Below are positions 19,544 to 29,660 of a stretch of DNA of 64,000 bases, in pieces. The stretch covers positions 2,334,001-2,398,000 of the forward strand of contig NZ_CP033875.1 of the NCBI RefSeq assembly GCF_002742645.2. Reading direction: 5' to 3'. The stretch's first letter is position 1. Every line of letters starts with the position of its first letter. The notes beneath the pieces were generated by a model. That model had not been told where the DNA came from. It did no database searches and saw only the letters and a list, made by a program, of their open reading frames with translations. Made by a program: the position numbers and the translations under genes. This DNA comes from Caulobacter sp. FWC26. Lineage in GTDB: Bacteria; Pseudomonadota; Alphaproteobacteria; Caulobacterales; Caulobacteraceae.

Positions 19544-20989
19544 TCACGCGTGACCAAAGGCGGCGGCGGCGGCCTTGGCGGCCGGCTCGAGCCAGACCAA
19601 GGCCACAAGCACGATCGGGAACGAGAAGATCGCGGCGGCGAAGCCCACGGCCCGGGCTGACGGCGACGGGGCGTCCACGGCGCCTGCAGCGTCGTCGAAC
19701 CACATCGCCTTGATCAGGCGCAGGTAATAGAAGGCCGCGACCACCGAACCGACCAGCCCGAGAACAGCGGCCCACTGCATCACGACGTCGCCCGTGCCCA
19801 TCGCGGCCTTGAAGACGAAGTACTTCGCCCAGAAGCCCGAGAACGGCGGCAAGCCTAACGCCGACAGCGAGAACGCGGTCATCGCCAGAGCGACGCCGGG
19901 GCGCTGCTTCACGAGACCGGCCATATCCTGGATCGTCTCCATCGGCTTGCCGTCACGGTTCAGCGCCTGCAGGCAGGCGAAGAACCCTGTGACATCGACC
20001 ATGTAGAGCGTCATGAAGATCAGCATCGACTGGAGGCCGACTTCACCGCCGGCGGCGACGCCTAGCAGGGCGTAACCGACGTTGGCGATCGACGAGTAAG
20101 CCCACAGGCGCTTCAGGTTGCTCTGCGCCAGACCGGCGAAGGCGCCCACGAAGACCGACAGCAGGGCCGCGATCACCAGGACCTGACGCCATTGCGCCTC
20201 GGATGCCGGGAAGGCGTCGCCCAGTACGCGGGCGAACATCATCATGGCGGCCAACTTCGGTGCGGCGGCGAAGAAGCCAACGACCGGGGTGGGCGCGCCT
20301 TCATAGACGTCCGGCGTCCACATGTGGAACGGCGCGGCGGAGACCTTGAACGCCAGACCGCAGATCACGAAGACCAGGCCGAACAGCAGGCCGACGCCGT
20401 GCGAACCGCCGTGCGCGGCCGCCAGAGCGATCTGGCTGAAGTGGGTCGAACCGGTGAAGCCATAGATCAGCGAACTGCCGTACAGCAGGAGGCCCGACGA
20501 CAACGCGCCCAGCACGAAGTATTTCAGGCCGGCTTCCGAGGACTTGGCGTCGTCGCGGCGCATGGCGGCCAGGACGTAAAGCGCCAGCGATTGCAGCTCG
20601 ACGCCCACATACAGGCTGATCAGGTCGCCGGCCGAGGCGGTGACGCCCATGCCGAGCGCAGCCAGGATCACCAGGACCGCATACTCGAACTTCTGGTCGC
20701 CGCGCTGAGCCAGCCAGCGGTCACCGAGGACGACGGCCACGGCGCTCGACAGATAGATGGCCACCTTGGCGTAGGTCGCGGCCGCGTCGGCGACGTAGAC
20801 GCCGCCAAACGCAACGCCCTTAGGACCCAGCACCGCCGTGGCGGCGGCGGCGACCAGCGACGCGACCGCCGCGAGGGTGAAAATGGCGCCGACCTTGCCT
20901 CGGAAGGCGCCGGCGACCAGCAGAACCAGAGCTGCGATCGCGAGAACGACCTCAGGCAGGACGAGCGAGAAGTTGGCGGAAAAGGTCAT
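19544..20989 (-). CDS. nuoN: NADH-quinone oxidoreductase subunit N
   Basis: NuoN is one of three antiporter-like proton-pumping subunits of the complex I membrane arm. The 481-residue protein has about 14 hydrophobic helices and the family pattern: GVELQSLALYVLAA (with the key Glu), VSAAPFHMWTPDVYEGAPTPV, a conserved Lys in the NLKRLWAYSSIANVGY segment, and LGLPPFSGFWAKYFVF. The start is ATG 20989 with GGAG ahead; it overlaps no coding sequence of nuoM, which ends 7 bp upstream. It is the last nuo gene and overlaps birA. Confidence 0.96.
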   Translation of the reverse strand: MTFSANFSLVLPEVVLAIAALVLLVAGAFRGKVGAIFTLAAVASLVAAAATAVLGPKGVAFGGVYVADAAATYAKVAIYLSSAVAVVLGDRWLAQRGDQKFEYAVLVILAALGMGVTASAGDLISLYVGVELQSLALYVLAAMRRDDAKSSEAGLKYFVLGALSSGLLLYGSSLIYGFTGSTHFSQIALAAAHGGSHGVGLLFGLVFVICGLAFKVSAAPFHMWTPDVYEGAPTPVVGFFAAAPKLAAMMMFARVLGDAFPASEAQWRQVLVIAALLSVFVGAFAGLAQSNLKRLWAYSSIANVGYALLGVAAGGEVGLQSMLIFMTLYMVDVTGFFACLQALNRDGKPMETIQDMAGLVKQRPGVALAMTAFSLSALGLPPFSGFWAKYFVFKAAMGTGDVVMQWAAVLGLVGSVVAAFYYLRLIKAMWFDDAAGAVDAPSPSARAVGFAAAIFSFPIVLVALVWLEPAAKAAAAAFGHA

Positions 20990-20996
20990 TGGCTCC

Positions 20997-22481
20997 TCAC
21001 CCACCCACGGCGGCGCGCCAGGCGCCGACGAGCGCGTCGACAGACGTCGCGGTCAGGTTGAACACGAGATTGGGATAGATACCCAGCACCAGGGTCGACA
21101 CGATCAGCGGGGCGAAGATCAGGATCTCGCGCTTGTCCAGATCAGTGATCGTGGTCAGCTGTGGGTTGGTGATCTCGCCGAACATCACGCGGCGGTACAG
21201 GGTCAGGGCGTACATGGCCGACAGGATCACGCCCGAAGCGGAGACGATCGCCGTCCAGGTCGAGGCCTTGTAGACGCCGGTCATGGTCAGGATTTCGCCA
21301 ACGAAGCCCGAGGTGCCCGGAAGGCCGACATTGCCCATGGTGAACAGCATGAACACCGCCGCGTACATCGGCATGCGGTTGGTGAGGCCGCCATAGAACG
21401 CGATTTCGCGGGTGTGCATGCGGTCGTAGACCACGCCGACGCAGAGGAAGAGTGCGCCCGAGATGATCCCGTGGCTCAGCATCTGGAACAGGGCGCCCTG
21501 CTCGCCCGCCGCATTGCCCGAGAAGATGCCCATGGTCACGAAGCCCATGTGGGCGACCGACGAATAGGCGATCAGCTTCTTGATGTCGGTCTGACGGAAA
21601 GCGACCAGCGAGGTGTAGACGATGGCGATGGCCGACATCGCGAACACCAGCGGCTGGAACATCTCCGAAGCGTTCGGGAACATCGGCAGGCTGAAGCGCA
21701 TGAAGCCGTAGCCGCCCATCTTCAGCAGGATACCGGCCAGGATGACCGAACCGGCCGTCGGCGCCTCGACGTGGGCGTCGGGCAGCCAGGTGTGAACCGG
21801 CCACATCGGCATCTTGACCGCAAACGAGGCGAAGAAGGCCAGCCACAGCCAGGTTTGCAGCCACGGGGCGAACTTGAAGGTCATCAGTTCGGGGATCGAG
21901 GCGGTGCCAGAGATCCCGATCATCGCCAGGATCGCGGCCAGCATCAGCACCGAGCCGAGCAGCGTGTAGAGGAAGAACTTGTAGGCCGCGTAGATCCGGC
22001 GCTTGCCGCCCCAGATGCCGATGATCAGGAACATCGGAACCAGGCCGCCCTCGAAGAAGAGGTAGAACAGCACGAGATCCAGCGCGCAGAAGACGCCGAT
22101 CACCAGGGTCTCAAGGACCAGGAAGGCGATCAGGTACTCGACGACGCGCTTCTCGACCGACTTCCAGCTGGCCACGATGCAGATCGGCAGCAAAAACGCA
22201 GTCAGCAGGACGAACAGCACCGAAATGCCATCGACGCCCATGCGGTAGTGGAGACCGGCGAACCAGGCGACGTCTTCCACGAACTGGAAGCCCGGGTTCT
22301 TCGGGTCGAACTGGGCGGTGAGGATGATCGACAGGCCGAACGTGACCAGGGTGGTCACGAGCGCGATCCACTTGGCCAGGGTGTCGGTCTTTTCTCCGGC
22401 GCCATGCAGAGCGCGCGCGGCGAGGATCACCGCGACGCCAGCGAGAGGCGCGAAGGTCGTAAGGCTGAGAAGGCCGCTCAT
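20997..22481 (-). CDS. nuoM: NADH-quinone oxidoreductase subunit M
   Basis: This antiporter-like complex I subunit has 494 residues. Recognisable features are [17 protein letters not shown] (with the conserved Glu-like helix 5 region), [20 protein letters not shown], the [16 protein letters not shown] helix and [15 protein letters not shown]. The start is ATG 22481 ([13 protein letters not shown]), with GGGGACGGAG upstream. It lies 14 bp after nuoL and 7 bp before nuoN in the operon. Confidence 0.96.
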   Translation of the reverse strand: MSGLLSLTTFAPLAGVAVILAARALHGAGEKTDTLAKWIALVTTLVTFGLSIILTAQFDPKNPGFQFVEDVAWFAGLHYRMGVDGISVLFVLLTAFLLPICIVASWKSVEKRVVEYLIAFLVLETLVIGVFCALDLVLFYLFFEGGLVPMFLIIGIWGGKRRIYAAYKFFLYTLLGSVLMLAAILAMIGISGTASIPELMTFKFAPWLQTWLWLAFFASFAVKMPMWPVHTWLPDAHVEAPTAGSVILAGILLKMGGYGFMRFSLPMFPNASEMFQPLVFAMSAIAIVYTSLVAFRQTDIKKLIAYSSVAHMGFVTMGIFSGNAAGEQGALFQMLSHGIISGALFLCVGVVYDRMHTREIAFYGGLTNRMPMYAAVFMLFTMGNVGLPGTSGFVGEILTMTGVYKASTWTAIVSASGVILSAMYALTLYRRVMFGEITNPQLTTITDLDKREILIFAPLIVSTLVLGIYPNLVFNLTATSVDALVGAWRAAVGG

Positions 22482-22495
22482 GAGCTCCGTCCCCC

Positions 22496-24547
22496 TCAAC
22501 GGAATGCGTACAGGGCGAAGGTCAGCAGGCCGGCGACGCCGAGCAGCATGACAAACGCGTAGTGGTAGAGATAGCCGGTCTGCAACTTGCCAGTGCGCTT
22601 GCCGACCTCATACGAGACCGCGCTCACGCCATCGGGGCCCAGGCCGTCGATGATCTTCTGGTCGCCGCCCTTCCAGAACAGGTCGCCCAGGAACTTGGCG
22701 AAGCGCACGAAGGTGGCCTCGTAGAGTTCATCGAAGAACCACTTGTTGTAGAAGAAGACGTACAGCGGCCCCTTGCGCTCGGCCAGCTTCAGGCCCAGGC
22801 GCTCATTGCCCTTGATCAGATAGACATAGACCGCGACCAGCAGACCGATCAGCGAAGCGATTAGCGGGCTCCACTTCACCCAGGTCGCGACCTCATGCGC
22901 TTCGTGCAGCACGTGGTTGGTCGGGGCGGTGTAGATGGCGCCGCGCCAGAACTCTTCCTGGTGGTGGCCCACGAAGTAGCCGGTGAAGACGAAGCCAGCG
23001 GCGACCGCGCCGATCGACAGCACGACCAGCGGGAACAGCATCACCCACGGGCTTTCGTGCGGCTTGTGGTCGTGACCATGGCCATGATCGTCATGGCCTT
23101 GGGCATGGTCGTCATGAGCGTGCGCCGCGTGCGCGTGATCGTCGTGGCCATGGGCGTCATGACCCCAGCGCGCCGTACCGTTGAAGGTGAAGAACGCCAA
23201 GCGCCAGGAGTAGAACGAGGTCAGGCCCGCGACGAGCACGCCGATCACCCAGGCGAACATGGCCAGGGCGTTATGACCGCCCGCGGCGAACGCCGCCTCG
23301 ATGATGGTGTCCTTGGAGTAGAAGCCGGCGAAGCCCAGGTGCAACGGCGGGAAGCCAAGGCCCGTGATGGCGATCGTGCCGATGGTCATGGCGATGAAGG
23401 TGACCGGCAGCAGCTTGGCCAGGGCGCCGTAGCGACGCATGTCCTGCTCGTGGTGCATGCCATGGATCACCGAACCGGCGCCCAAGAACAGCAGGGCCTT
23501 GAAGAAGGCGTGCGTGAACAGGTGGAACATGGCCGCCTGATAGGCGCCGACACCCGCCGCGAAGAACATGTAGCCCAGCTGCGAGCAGGTCGAGTAGGCG
23601 ATCACGCGCTTGATGTCGTTCTGCGTCAGGCCGACCGTGGCGGCGAACAGGGCCGTCACCGCGCCGATGACCGTCACGATGTTCTTGGCCACGGGGGCGT
23701 ATTCGAACATCGGCGAGAGCAGGCACAGCATGTAGACGCCGGCGGTCACCATCGTGGCCGCGTGGATCAGGGCCGACACCGGGGTCGGGCCTTCCATGGC
23801 GTCGGGCAGCCAGGTGTGCAGGAAGAACTGCGCCGACTTGCCCATCGCGCCGATGAACAGAAGGAAGCAGGCAATATCCATCAACGGCCACATGTGACCG
23901 GCGAATTCCCAGGTCTTGCCCGCGTTGGCCTGGATCAGCGGGAACAGCTCGGCAAACTGGATCGTGCCGAACGCCCAGTAGGTGGTCATGATGCCGAGGG
24001 CGAAGCCAAAGTCGCCAACCCGGTTGACCACGAAGGCCTTGATGGCGGCGGCGCTGGCCGAGGGCTTCTTGAACCAGAAGCCGATCAGCAGATACGAGGC
24101 CAGACCCACGCCTTCCCAGCCGAAGAACAGCTGCATGAAGTCGGCGGCGGTGACCAGCGACAGCATGGCGAAGGTGAAGAGCGACAGGTACGCGAAGAAG
24201 CGCGGCTTGCTGTCGTCCTCGGCCATGTAGCCCCAGGAGTAGATGTGCACGAGGGCCGAGACCGTCGTGACCACGATCAGCATCGTCGCCGACAGGGCGT
24301 CAATGCGGATCGACCAGTTGGCCTGGAAGTCGCCGATATGGATGAACGGCAGCAACTGGACCGTGAAGGCCTCCATGTGCCCCCAGGTCCACTGGCTGAA
24401 CGTGTACCAGGACAGCGCGCACGACAGGATCAGCGCGCCCGTCGTGACCGACTGCGACGCGACATTGCCAATACGGCGGCCGAACAGACCGGCGATCGCC
24501 GCGGCGATGATCGGCGCGAAAACGAGAATGGTGACAAGCGTCTGCAT
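22496..24547 (-). CDS. nuoL: NADH-quinone oxidoreductase subunit L with His/Asp-rich insertion
   Basis: NuoL is the distal antiporter-like subunit with a long lateral helix that runs along the membrane arm. At 683 residues it is longer than E. coli NuoL (613). Core motifs are [38 protein letters not shown] and [18 protein letters not shown]. Residues about 461-497 contain a repeat-like run of His, Asp, Gly and Ala (14 His in 38 residues) between two membrane helices, which explains part of the extra length. The C-terminal lateral helix region and final anchor are present. Confidence 0.96.
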   Translation of the reverse strand: MQTLVTILVFAPIIAAAIAGLFGRRIGNVASQSVTTGALILSCALSWYTFSQWTWGHMEAFTVQLLPFIHIGDFQANWSIRIDALSATMLIVVTTVSALVHIYSWGYMAEDDSKPRFFAYLSLFTFAMLSLVTAADFMQLFFGWEGVGLASYLLIGFWFKKPSASAAAIKAFVVNRVGDFGFALGIMTTYWAFGTIQFAELFPLIQANAGKTWEFAGHMWPLMDIACFLLFIGAMGKSAQFFLHTWLPDAMEGPTPVSALIHAATMVTAGVYMLCLLSPMFEYAPVAKNIVTVIGAVTALFAATVGLTQNDIKRVIAYSTCSQLGYMFFAAGVGAYQAAMFHLFTHAFFKALLFLGAGSVIHGMHHEQDMRRYGALAKLLPVTFIAMTIGTIAITGLGFPPLHLGFAGFYSKDTIIEAAFAAGGHNALAMFAWVIGVLVAGLTSFYSWRLAFFTFNGTARWGHDAHGHDDHAHAAHAHDDHAQGHDDHGHGHDHKPHESPWVMLFPLVVLSIGAVAAGFVFTGYFVGHHQEEFWRGAIYTAPTNHVLHEAHEVATWVKWSPLIASLIGLLVAVYVYLIKGNERLGLKLAERKGPLYVFFYNKWFFDELYEATFVRFAKFLGDLFWKGGDQKIIDGLGPDGVSAVSYEVGKRTGKLQTGYLYHYAFVMLLGVAGLLTFALYAFR

Positions 24548-24555
24548 GACGTCGC

Positions 24556-24861
24556 TTAGCCCTTCATCATGCTGGCGTCGTCAACCGCGATGTCGCCGCG
24601 GTTGCGGAAGAAGGTGACGAGGATCGCCAGACCCACGGCCGCCTCGGCGGCAGCGACGGTCAGGACGAACATCGCGAAGATCTGGCCCGCCACGTCGTGC
24701 AGATAGGCCGAGAACGCCACGAGGTTGATGTTCACCGCCAGAAGGATCAGTTCGATCGACATCAGGATGACGATCACGTTCTTGCGGTTCACGAAGATGC
24801 CGAAGACGCCGATCGTGAACAGGATCGCGGCGATGACGAGATAGTGCGGCAGGCCGATCAT
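24556..24861 (-). CDS. nuoK: NADH-quinone oxidoreductase subunit K
   Basis: This is a small three-helix proton-channel subunit of complex I, 101 residues. It contains the two conserved membrane glutamates: one in the [11 protein letters not shown] segment and one in [13 protein letters not shown]. The start ATG 24861 overlaps the nuoJ stop by 4 bp (ATGA), indicating coupled translation. Confidence 0.96.
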   Translation of the reverse strand: MIGLPHYLVIAAILFTIGVFGIFVNRKNVIVILMSIELILLAVNINLVAFSAYLHDVAGQIFAMFVLTVAAAEAAVGLAILVTFFRNRGDIAVDDASMMKG

Positions 24862-25475
24862 TCGGAGATCCCCTCACCCGGCTTGATCTGAACCAGCTCC
24901 ATGCCGGTCTTGGGCGTGCGGGCGACCTGCTTGCCGATGTCCTGGCGCTTGACGCCCGGCTTGTGGCGCAGGGTCAGGACGATGGCGCCGATCATGGCCA
25001 CCAGCAGCACCAGGCCCGCCAGTTGGAAGAAGAAGACATAGTCGGTGTAGAGCACGCGACCGATCGCTTCGGTGTTCGGAACTCCGCCCGGCGACGCGTT
25101 AGGCAGGGCGTTCTTCGCGGCGGCGCCGTTGGTGGCCACGGCCGCGACGACCATCACCATCTCGGTGGCGATCACCAGGGCGATAACGCCGCCGAAGGGC
25201 AGGTACTGCACGAAGCCCTGTCGAAGCTCGGCGAAGTCCACATCCAGCATCATGACGACGAAGAGGAACAGCACCGCGACCGCGCCGACGTAAACGACGA
25301 CCAGCAGCATCGCCAGGAACTCCGCGCCCAGCAGGACGAAAAGGCCGGCGGCCGAGAAGAAGGCGGTGATCAGGAAGAGCACCGAGTGCACCGGGTTGCG
25401 CGCCGACACGACGAGGAGACCCGCCGCTATGGTCACGAAAGCCAGTAGATAAAATGCGATCGCCTGCACGGGCAT
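24858..25475 (-). CDS. nuoJ: NADH-quinone oxidoreductase subunit J
   Basis: NuoJ is a five-helix membrane subunit next to NuoK in the proton path. At 205 residues it shows [29 protein letters not shown] and [20 protein letters not shown], with the conserved [16 protein letters not shown] stretch that includes the pi-bulge helix. I chose ATG 25475 ([13 protein letters not shown]); a longer frame to 25511 has no family sequence. The charged C-terminal tail ([19 protein letters not shown]) is cytoplasmic or periplasmic. Confidence 0.95.
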   Translation of the reverse strand: MPVQAIAFYLLAFVTIAAGLLVVSARNPVHSVLFLITAFFSAAGLFVLLGAEFLAMLLVVVYVGAVAVLFLFVVMMLDVDFAELRQGFVQYLPFGGVIALVIATEMVMVVAAVATNGAAAKNALPNASPGGVPNTEAIGRVLYTDYVFFFQLAGLVLLVAMIGAIVLTLRHKPGVKRQDIGKQVARTPKTGMELVQIKPGEGISE

Positions 25476-25557
25476 TGGCCCTGGGCTCCCCTGAAATCTT
25501 AAGTCCAACAACGGCGCGCCGCGTGACGCGCCGCCTACCCCGGATTCGGCCCCGTCT

Positions 25558-26049
25558 TTAGCGGTACGGCGCGTCCAACTCCAGATTCTTCGCGATCAGG
25601 CGTTCCCAACGGTCGCCGTTATCGAGAAGGCGTTCCTTGTCATAGTAGAGCTCTTCGCGGGTCTCGGTCGCGAACTCGGTGTTCGGGCCCTCGACGATCG
25701 CGTCGACCGGGCAAGCCTCCTGGCAGAGGCCGCAGTAGATGCACTTGACCATGTCGATGTCGTAGCGGGTCGTCCGGCGGCTGCCGTCCTCGCGCGGTTC
25801 GGCCTCGATGGTGATCGCCTGCGCCGGGCAGATGGCTTCGCAGAGCTTGCAGGCGATGCAACGCTCCTCGCCCGACGGATATCGGCGCAACGCGTGCTCG
25901 CCCCGGAAGCGCGGCGACTGCGGATTGCGCTCGTTCGGATAGATCACGGTCTTTTTCGGCGCGACCATATACTTCATGGCCAGGCCGAACGCGCCCGCGA
26001 AGTCCAGAAGGGCCGCGCCCTTGACCGCCTGAGTGATGCGCTGGAACAC
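25558..26049 (-). CDS. nuoI: NADH-quinone oxidoreductase subunit I (2 x [4Fe-4S])
   Basis: NuoI carries clusters N6a and N6b that pass electrons towards NuoB. Both ferredoxin motifs are intact: [12 protein letters not shown] and [13 protein letters not shown] chose GTG 26049 ([17 protein letters not shown]), with GGAGAG upstream, giving 163 residues, the normal alphaproteobacterial size; a frame extending to 26190 would add Arg/Ser-rich non-family residues that overlap the lipoprotein gene. It lies 10 bp after the lipoprotein gene 26060-26284. Confidence 0.95.
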   Translation of the reverse strand: MFQRITQAVKGAALLDFAGAFGLAMKYMVAPKKTVIYPNERNPQSPRFRGEHALRRYPSGEERCIACKLCEAICPAQAITIEAEPREDGSRRTTRYDIDMVKCIYCGLCQEACPVDAIVEGPNTEFATETREELYYDKERLLDNGDRWERLIAKNLELDAPYR

Positions 26050-26059
26050 CAGAGCTCTC

Positions 26060-26284
26060 CTAACACTTTTCCTTAGGGAGGGGACGGACGTCCCTGCCCT
26101 GCTCTTTCTGCTGCCGCCGCAACGTCTGCTCGAGGACACACTTTCTGGTCTTGTCGTCAGCCTTGCGGCGCGCCTCGACCTTGTCCTCAAGCGTCCGCCC
26201 CGGCGGTCGCGGAATGCTTTCGCCCCAGGTCGAGCATCCAGCCAGAAGGCCGATCGCGGCGATCCCGAGAGCGACCCGTCTCAT
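26060..26284 (-). CDS. Small predicted lipoprotein inside the nuo operon (second of two)
   Basis: This 74-residue protein starts at ATG 26284 with a lipoprotein signal peptide: [17 protein letters not shown], Cys17 being the predicted lipidation site. The mature part is highly charged (Lys/Arg/Glu) and probably helical, with two further cysteines, Cys49 and the C-terminal Cys74. The start overlaps the stop of the preceding lipoprotein gene by ATGA, and nuoI starts 10 bp downstream. I do not recognise a family. Its place between nuoH and nuoI suggests co-expression with complex I; whether it helps assembly or is a passenger is unknown. Confidence 0.75.
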   Translation of the reverse strand: MRRVALGIAAIGLLAGCSTWGESIPRPPGRTLEDKVEARRKADDKTRKCVLEQTLRRQQKEQGRDVRPLPKEKC

Positions 26285-26520
26285 TTCCCGGTCCGGGGAA
26301 TGACGCAGGTGTAGTTCGATAGCTGGGCGGGGTCTCCCCCGTCCTGCTTGGCCTGGATGGTTCCACCCGAAGCCTTGCACTTGTCGCCCTCGCGCCGGAG
26401 ATCGTCATAGCTGACGACGCCGTCGCCGAGGGAATAGGAACGGTCCGGAGCCGAGACCGACTGGCAAGCCGCGAGGCTGGCGACAGTCAAAGCCAAGGTC
26501 AGGATCGCGGTCCGGCGCAT
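26281..26520 (-). CDS. Small predicted lipoprotein inside the nuo operon (first of two)
   Basis: This 79-residue protein has signal peptide [19 protein letters not shown], with the lipobox Cys at position 19. The mature part is polar (SYSLGDGVVSYDDLRREGDK) and includes two more cysteines, Cys48 and Cys72, which could form a disulfide in the periplasm. ATG 26520 overlaps the nuoH stop by ATGA and the next lipoprotein start overlaps its own stop, so the three are translationally coupled. I recognise no family. The residue after Cys is Gln, not Asp, so by the E. coli rule it would be sorted to the outer membrane. Confidence 0.78.
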   Translation of the reverse strand: MRRTAILTLALTVASLAACQSVSAPDRSYSLGDGVVSYDDLRREGDKCKASGGTIQAKQDGGDPAQLSNYTCVIPRTGK

Positions 26521-27590
26521 CAGGCCGCCGGACCGAACACGCGCCAGGCGGCGACTGCAGCAACCAGCACCAGCGACGTCGGCAGGAACACCTTCCAGCC
26601 CAGACGCATCAGTTGGTCATAGCGGTAACGAGGCACGATGGCCTTCGCCATGGCGAACATGAAGAACCAGAAGCAGATCTTGGCGTAGAACACCAAGGCC
26701 AGGAAGAAATTGGCCGCGAACGGGTGCCAGCTGTCCAGGAAATCGGTCGGGAACCCGGGGTTCCAGCCGCCGAAGAACAGGACGCTGATCATCGCGCACA
26801 TTAGGACGATGTTCGAATATTCGGCGACCATGAACAGCAGGTACGGGGTCGAGCTGTACTCGACCTGATAGCCGGCCACGAGTTCCGACTCGGCTTCCGG
26901 CAGGTCGAAAGGCGGGCGGTTCGTCTCGGCCAGGGCCGAGATGTAGAACATGCCCATGGCCACGACCATGACCGGCAGCAGGACGAGGTTGTTCAGCCCG
27001 CCGCCAAAGACATTCCAGTTCCAGATCCAGCCCGTCTGCTTCTCGACGATGGTCGACAGGTTCATCGAACCGGCCAGCAGGATCACCGTGATGATGATCA
27101 GGCCGATCGACACTTCATAGGAAACCATCTGCGCGGCGGAACGAAGAGCGCCCAGAAACGGATACTTCGAGTTCGAAGCCCAGCCGCCCATGATGATGCC
27201 GTAGACGCCTAGCGAGCTCATCGCCAGCAGGTAGAGGATGCCGACGTTGAGGTTCGAGACGACCCAGCCCGGCGCGAAGGGCACCACGGCCCAGCCGACA
27301 AAGGCCAGGACCAGGCTGATCAGCGGCGCCAGGATAAAGATGACCTTGTCGGCGCCGGCGGGGATCACGATCTCCTTCAGCACGAACTTGAAGAAGTCGG
27401 CGAAGGACTGCAGCAGGCCGAACGGGCCCACGACGTTTGGCCCCTTGCGCATCTGAACGCCGGCCCAGATCTTGCGGTCGGCCAGCAACAGGAACGCCAG
27501 GCTCAGCAGCACCCAGATCACGACCAGCAGGATCCCGCCGGTAGTCAGCAGGGTCCAGGAGACGGCGGGGTTGGCGAAGAACGCTTGCAT
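26520..27590 (-). CDS. nuoH: NADH-quinone oxidoreductase subunit H
   Basis: NuoH forms much of the quinone-binding chamber at the junction of the two arms of complex I. At 356 residues with about eight helices it has the signature [24 protein letters not shown], the acidic [23 protein letters not shown] loop, and [14 protein letters not shown] near the C-terminus. It follows nuoG by 4 bp and overlaps the first lipoprotein gene by ATGA. Confidence 0.96.
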   Translation of the reverse strand: MQAFFANPAVSWTLLTTGGILLVVIWVLLSLAFLLLADRKIWAGVQMRKGPNVVGPFGLLQSFADFFKFVLKEIVIPAGADKVIFILAPLISLVLAFVGWAVVPFAPGWVVSNLNVGILYLLAMSSLGVYGIIMGGWASNSKYPFLGALRSAAQMVSYEVSIGLIIITVILLAGSMNLSTIVEKQTGWIWNWNVFGGGLNNLVLLPVMVVAMGMFYISALAETNRPPFDLPEAESELVAGYQVEYSSTPYLLFMVAEYSNIVLMCAMISVLFFGGWNPGFPTDFLDSWHPFAANFFLALVFYAKICFWFFMFAMAKAIVPRYRYDQLMRLGWKVFLPTSLVLVAAVAAWRVFGPAA

Positions 27591-27594
27591 CGGC

Positions 27595-29655
27595 CTACTC
27601 CGCCGCGATCTTGGCGGCGCCCGAGGCCACGGCCGCGCACTCGGCCATGGTCACGCTGGCGCGCGCAATGGGGTTGGTCAGGTGGAAGGCCTTGATCGGG
27701 CTTTCGAACGGCGCGTCCGAAACTTCACCGTCACCGCCCAGGGCGCCGACGTCGAACGAGGTCGCCACCGAGCCCGGCGCGTAGTCGATCTGACCGAAGG
27801 TCGGGTGATCGGCGAACAGCTTGGCGCGTAGTTGGTCCAGGCTGTCATACGGCAGCTTGTGGCCCAGCACCTCGGACAGCGCCCGCAGAATCGACCAGTC
27901 TTCCTTGGCTTCACCCTTCGGGAACACGGCGCGGCGGCCCATCTGGACGCGCCCTTCCATGTTCACATAGAGGCCGTTCTTCTCGGTGTAGGCCGCGCCC
28001 GGCAGGATCACGTCCGCCTTGTGGGCGCCGTTGTCGCCGTGAGTGCCGAGATAGATCTTGAAGGCGTCCGAGGCGGCCGTCTCGCACTCGTCGGCGCCCA
28101 GCAGGAACAGCACGTCGAGCGCGCCGGGCTTCAGCATGTCGGCAGTCGCAAGACCGCCCTCGGCCGGGACGAAGCCCACGTCGAGGCCCGCGACGCGCGC
28201 GGCGGCGGTGTGCAGCACGTTCCAGCCGTTCCAGCCTTCGCGCACGACCTTGATCGACTTGGCGAGGCCCGCGGCGGCCTTGAGGATCGCCGCGCCGTCG
28301 GCGCGCGCCAGGGCGCCCTGGCCGATGATGATCGCCGGACGTTCGGCGGCCTTCAGGGCAGCGACAAAGTCGTTCTTGCTCTTGGCCAGGCTCGACAGCG
28401 TTTTGGCGCCGGCGCCGAGATAGTCGTAGCCGAAGGTCAGGTCGGCCTGTTCGCCGATCACGCCGAAACGGGTCTTGCCGGCCAGCCATTGCTTGCGGAA
28501 GCGGGCGTTGAGCACCGGCGCCTCAAGACGCGGGTTGGCGCCGACGAACAGCACCACATCGGCGTTTTCGATGCCGGCGATCGTCGAGTTGAACAGCCAG
28601 CCCTCGCGCGGACCCGCGCCCAGAGCCGAACCATCCTGACGGCTGTCGAGGTTCTTCACGCCCAGGGCGGTGAAGAGGTCCTTGGCGGCCTTCAGGCTTT
28701 CGGCGTCCTGCAGGTCGCCGGCGATCACGCCAACACGCTCCGGAGCCGTCATCTTCACCTTGGCGGCAATGGCCGCGAAGGCCTCGGCCCAGGTCGCCGG
28801 CTTCAGCTTGCCGCCGACGCGGACATAAGGACGGTCAAGACGCTGACGGCCCAGGCCGTCGACCGCATAGCGGGTCTTGTCCGAGATCCACTCTTCGTTG
28901 ACCTCGTCGTTGATGCGCGGCAGCACGCGCAGCACGGCCGCCCCGCGCGCATCAACGCGGATCGACGAACCCAGAGCGTCCATGACGTCGACGCTTTCGG
29001 TCTTCTTCAGTTCCCACGGACGGGCTTCGAAGGCGTAGGGCTTAGAGGTCAAGGCGCCGACCGGACACAGGTCGATGACATTGGCGCTGAGCTCCGAGGT
29101 CACCGCCGCGCCGAGATAGGTCGTGATTTCAACGTCTTCGCCGCGCGAGATCAGGCCGATCTCCGGCGAACCGGCGACTTCGGTGATGAAGCGGACGCAG
29201 CGCGTGCACTGGATGCAGCGCGTCATCACGGTCTTGATCAGCGGGCCCATCGACTTTTCTTCGACCGCGCGCTTGTTCTCTTCATAGCGGCTGTCGTCAC
29301 GGCCGTACCCGACCGCCTGGTCCTGCAGGTCGCACTCGCCGCCCTGGTCGCAGATCGGGCAGTCCAGCGGGTGGTTGATGAGCAGGAACTCCATCACCCC
29401 TTCGCGGGCCTTCTTGACCATCGGAGTCTTGGTGAAGATCTCCTGGCCCTCGGCGGCCGGCAGGGCGCAAGAGGCCTGCGGCTTCGGCGGACCGGGCTTT
29501 ACCTCAACGAGGCACATCCGGCAGTTGCCGGCGATGGACAGGCGTTCGTGATAGCAGAAGCGCGGGATCTCTTCCCCGGCCAGTTCCGCCACCTGCAGAA
29601 CCGTCATGCCGGGTTCGAACTCGACCTCGACGCCATTGACCTTGGCGATTGCCAT
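27595..29655 (-). CDS. nuoG: NADH-quinone oxidoreductase subunit G (Fe-S, 75-kDa homologue)
   Basis: NuoG is the large peripheral-arm subunit with clusters N1b, N4 and N5. The N-terminus shows the [2Fe-2S] ligands in [15 protein letters not shown] and the upstream Cys region, the His-Cys motif in [18 protein letters not shown], and [10 protein letters not shown], then [15 protein letters not shown]. The C-terminal half is the molybdopterin-oxidoreductase-like domain without a cofactor motif. At 686 residues it is like mitochondrial and Paracoccus forms, shorter than the E. coli protein. It lies 5 bp downstream of nuoF. Confidence 0.96.
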   Translation of the reverse strand: MAIAKVNGVEVEFEPGMTVLQVAELAGEEIPRFCYHERLSIAGNCRMCLVEVKPGPPKPQASCALPAAEGQEIFTKTPMVKKAREGVMEFLLINHPLDCPICDQGGECDLQDQAVGYGRDDSRYEENKRAVEEKSMGPLIKTVMTRCIQCTRCVRFITEVAGSPEIGLISRGEDVEITTYLGAAVTSELSANVIDLCPVGALTSKPYAFEARPWELKKTESVDVMDALGSSIRVDARGAAVLRVLPRINDEVNEEWISDKTRYAVDGLGRQRLDRPYVRVGGKLKPATWAEAFAAIAAKVKMTAPERVGVIAGDLQDAESLKAAKDLFTALGVKNLDSRQDGSALGAGPREGWLFNSTIAGIENADVVLFVGANPRLEAPVLNARFRKQWLAGKTRFGVIGEQADLTFGYDYLGAGAKTLSSLAKSKNDFVAALKAAERPAIIIGQGALARADGAAILKAAAGLAKSIKVVREGWNGWNVLHTAAARVAGLDVGFVPAEGGLATADMLKPGALDVLFLLGADECETAASDAFKIYLGTHGDNGAHKADVILPGAAYTEKNGLYVNMEGRVQMGRRAVFPKGEAKEDWSILRALSEVLGHKLPYDSLDQLRAKLFADHPTFGQIDYAPGSVATSFDVGALGGDGEVSDAPFESPIKAFHLTNPIARASVTMAECAAVASGAAKIAAE

Positions 29656-29660
29656 TCTTG

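Noticed and set aside
22895..24559. Long plus-strand frame opposite nuoL
   Set aside because: It is antisense to nuoL and rich in Arg/Gly/Asp; nuoL is unambiguous.
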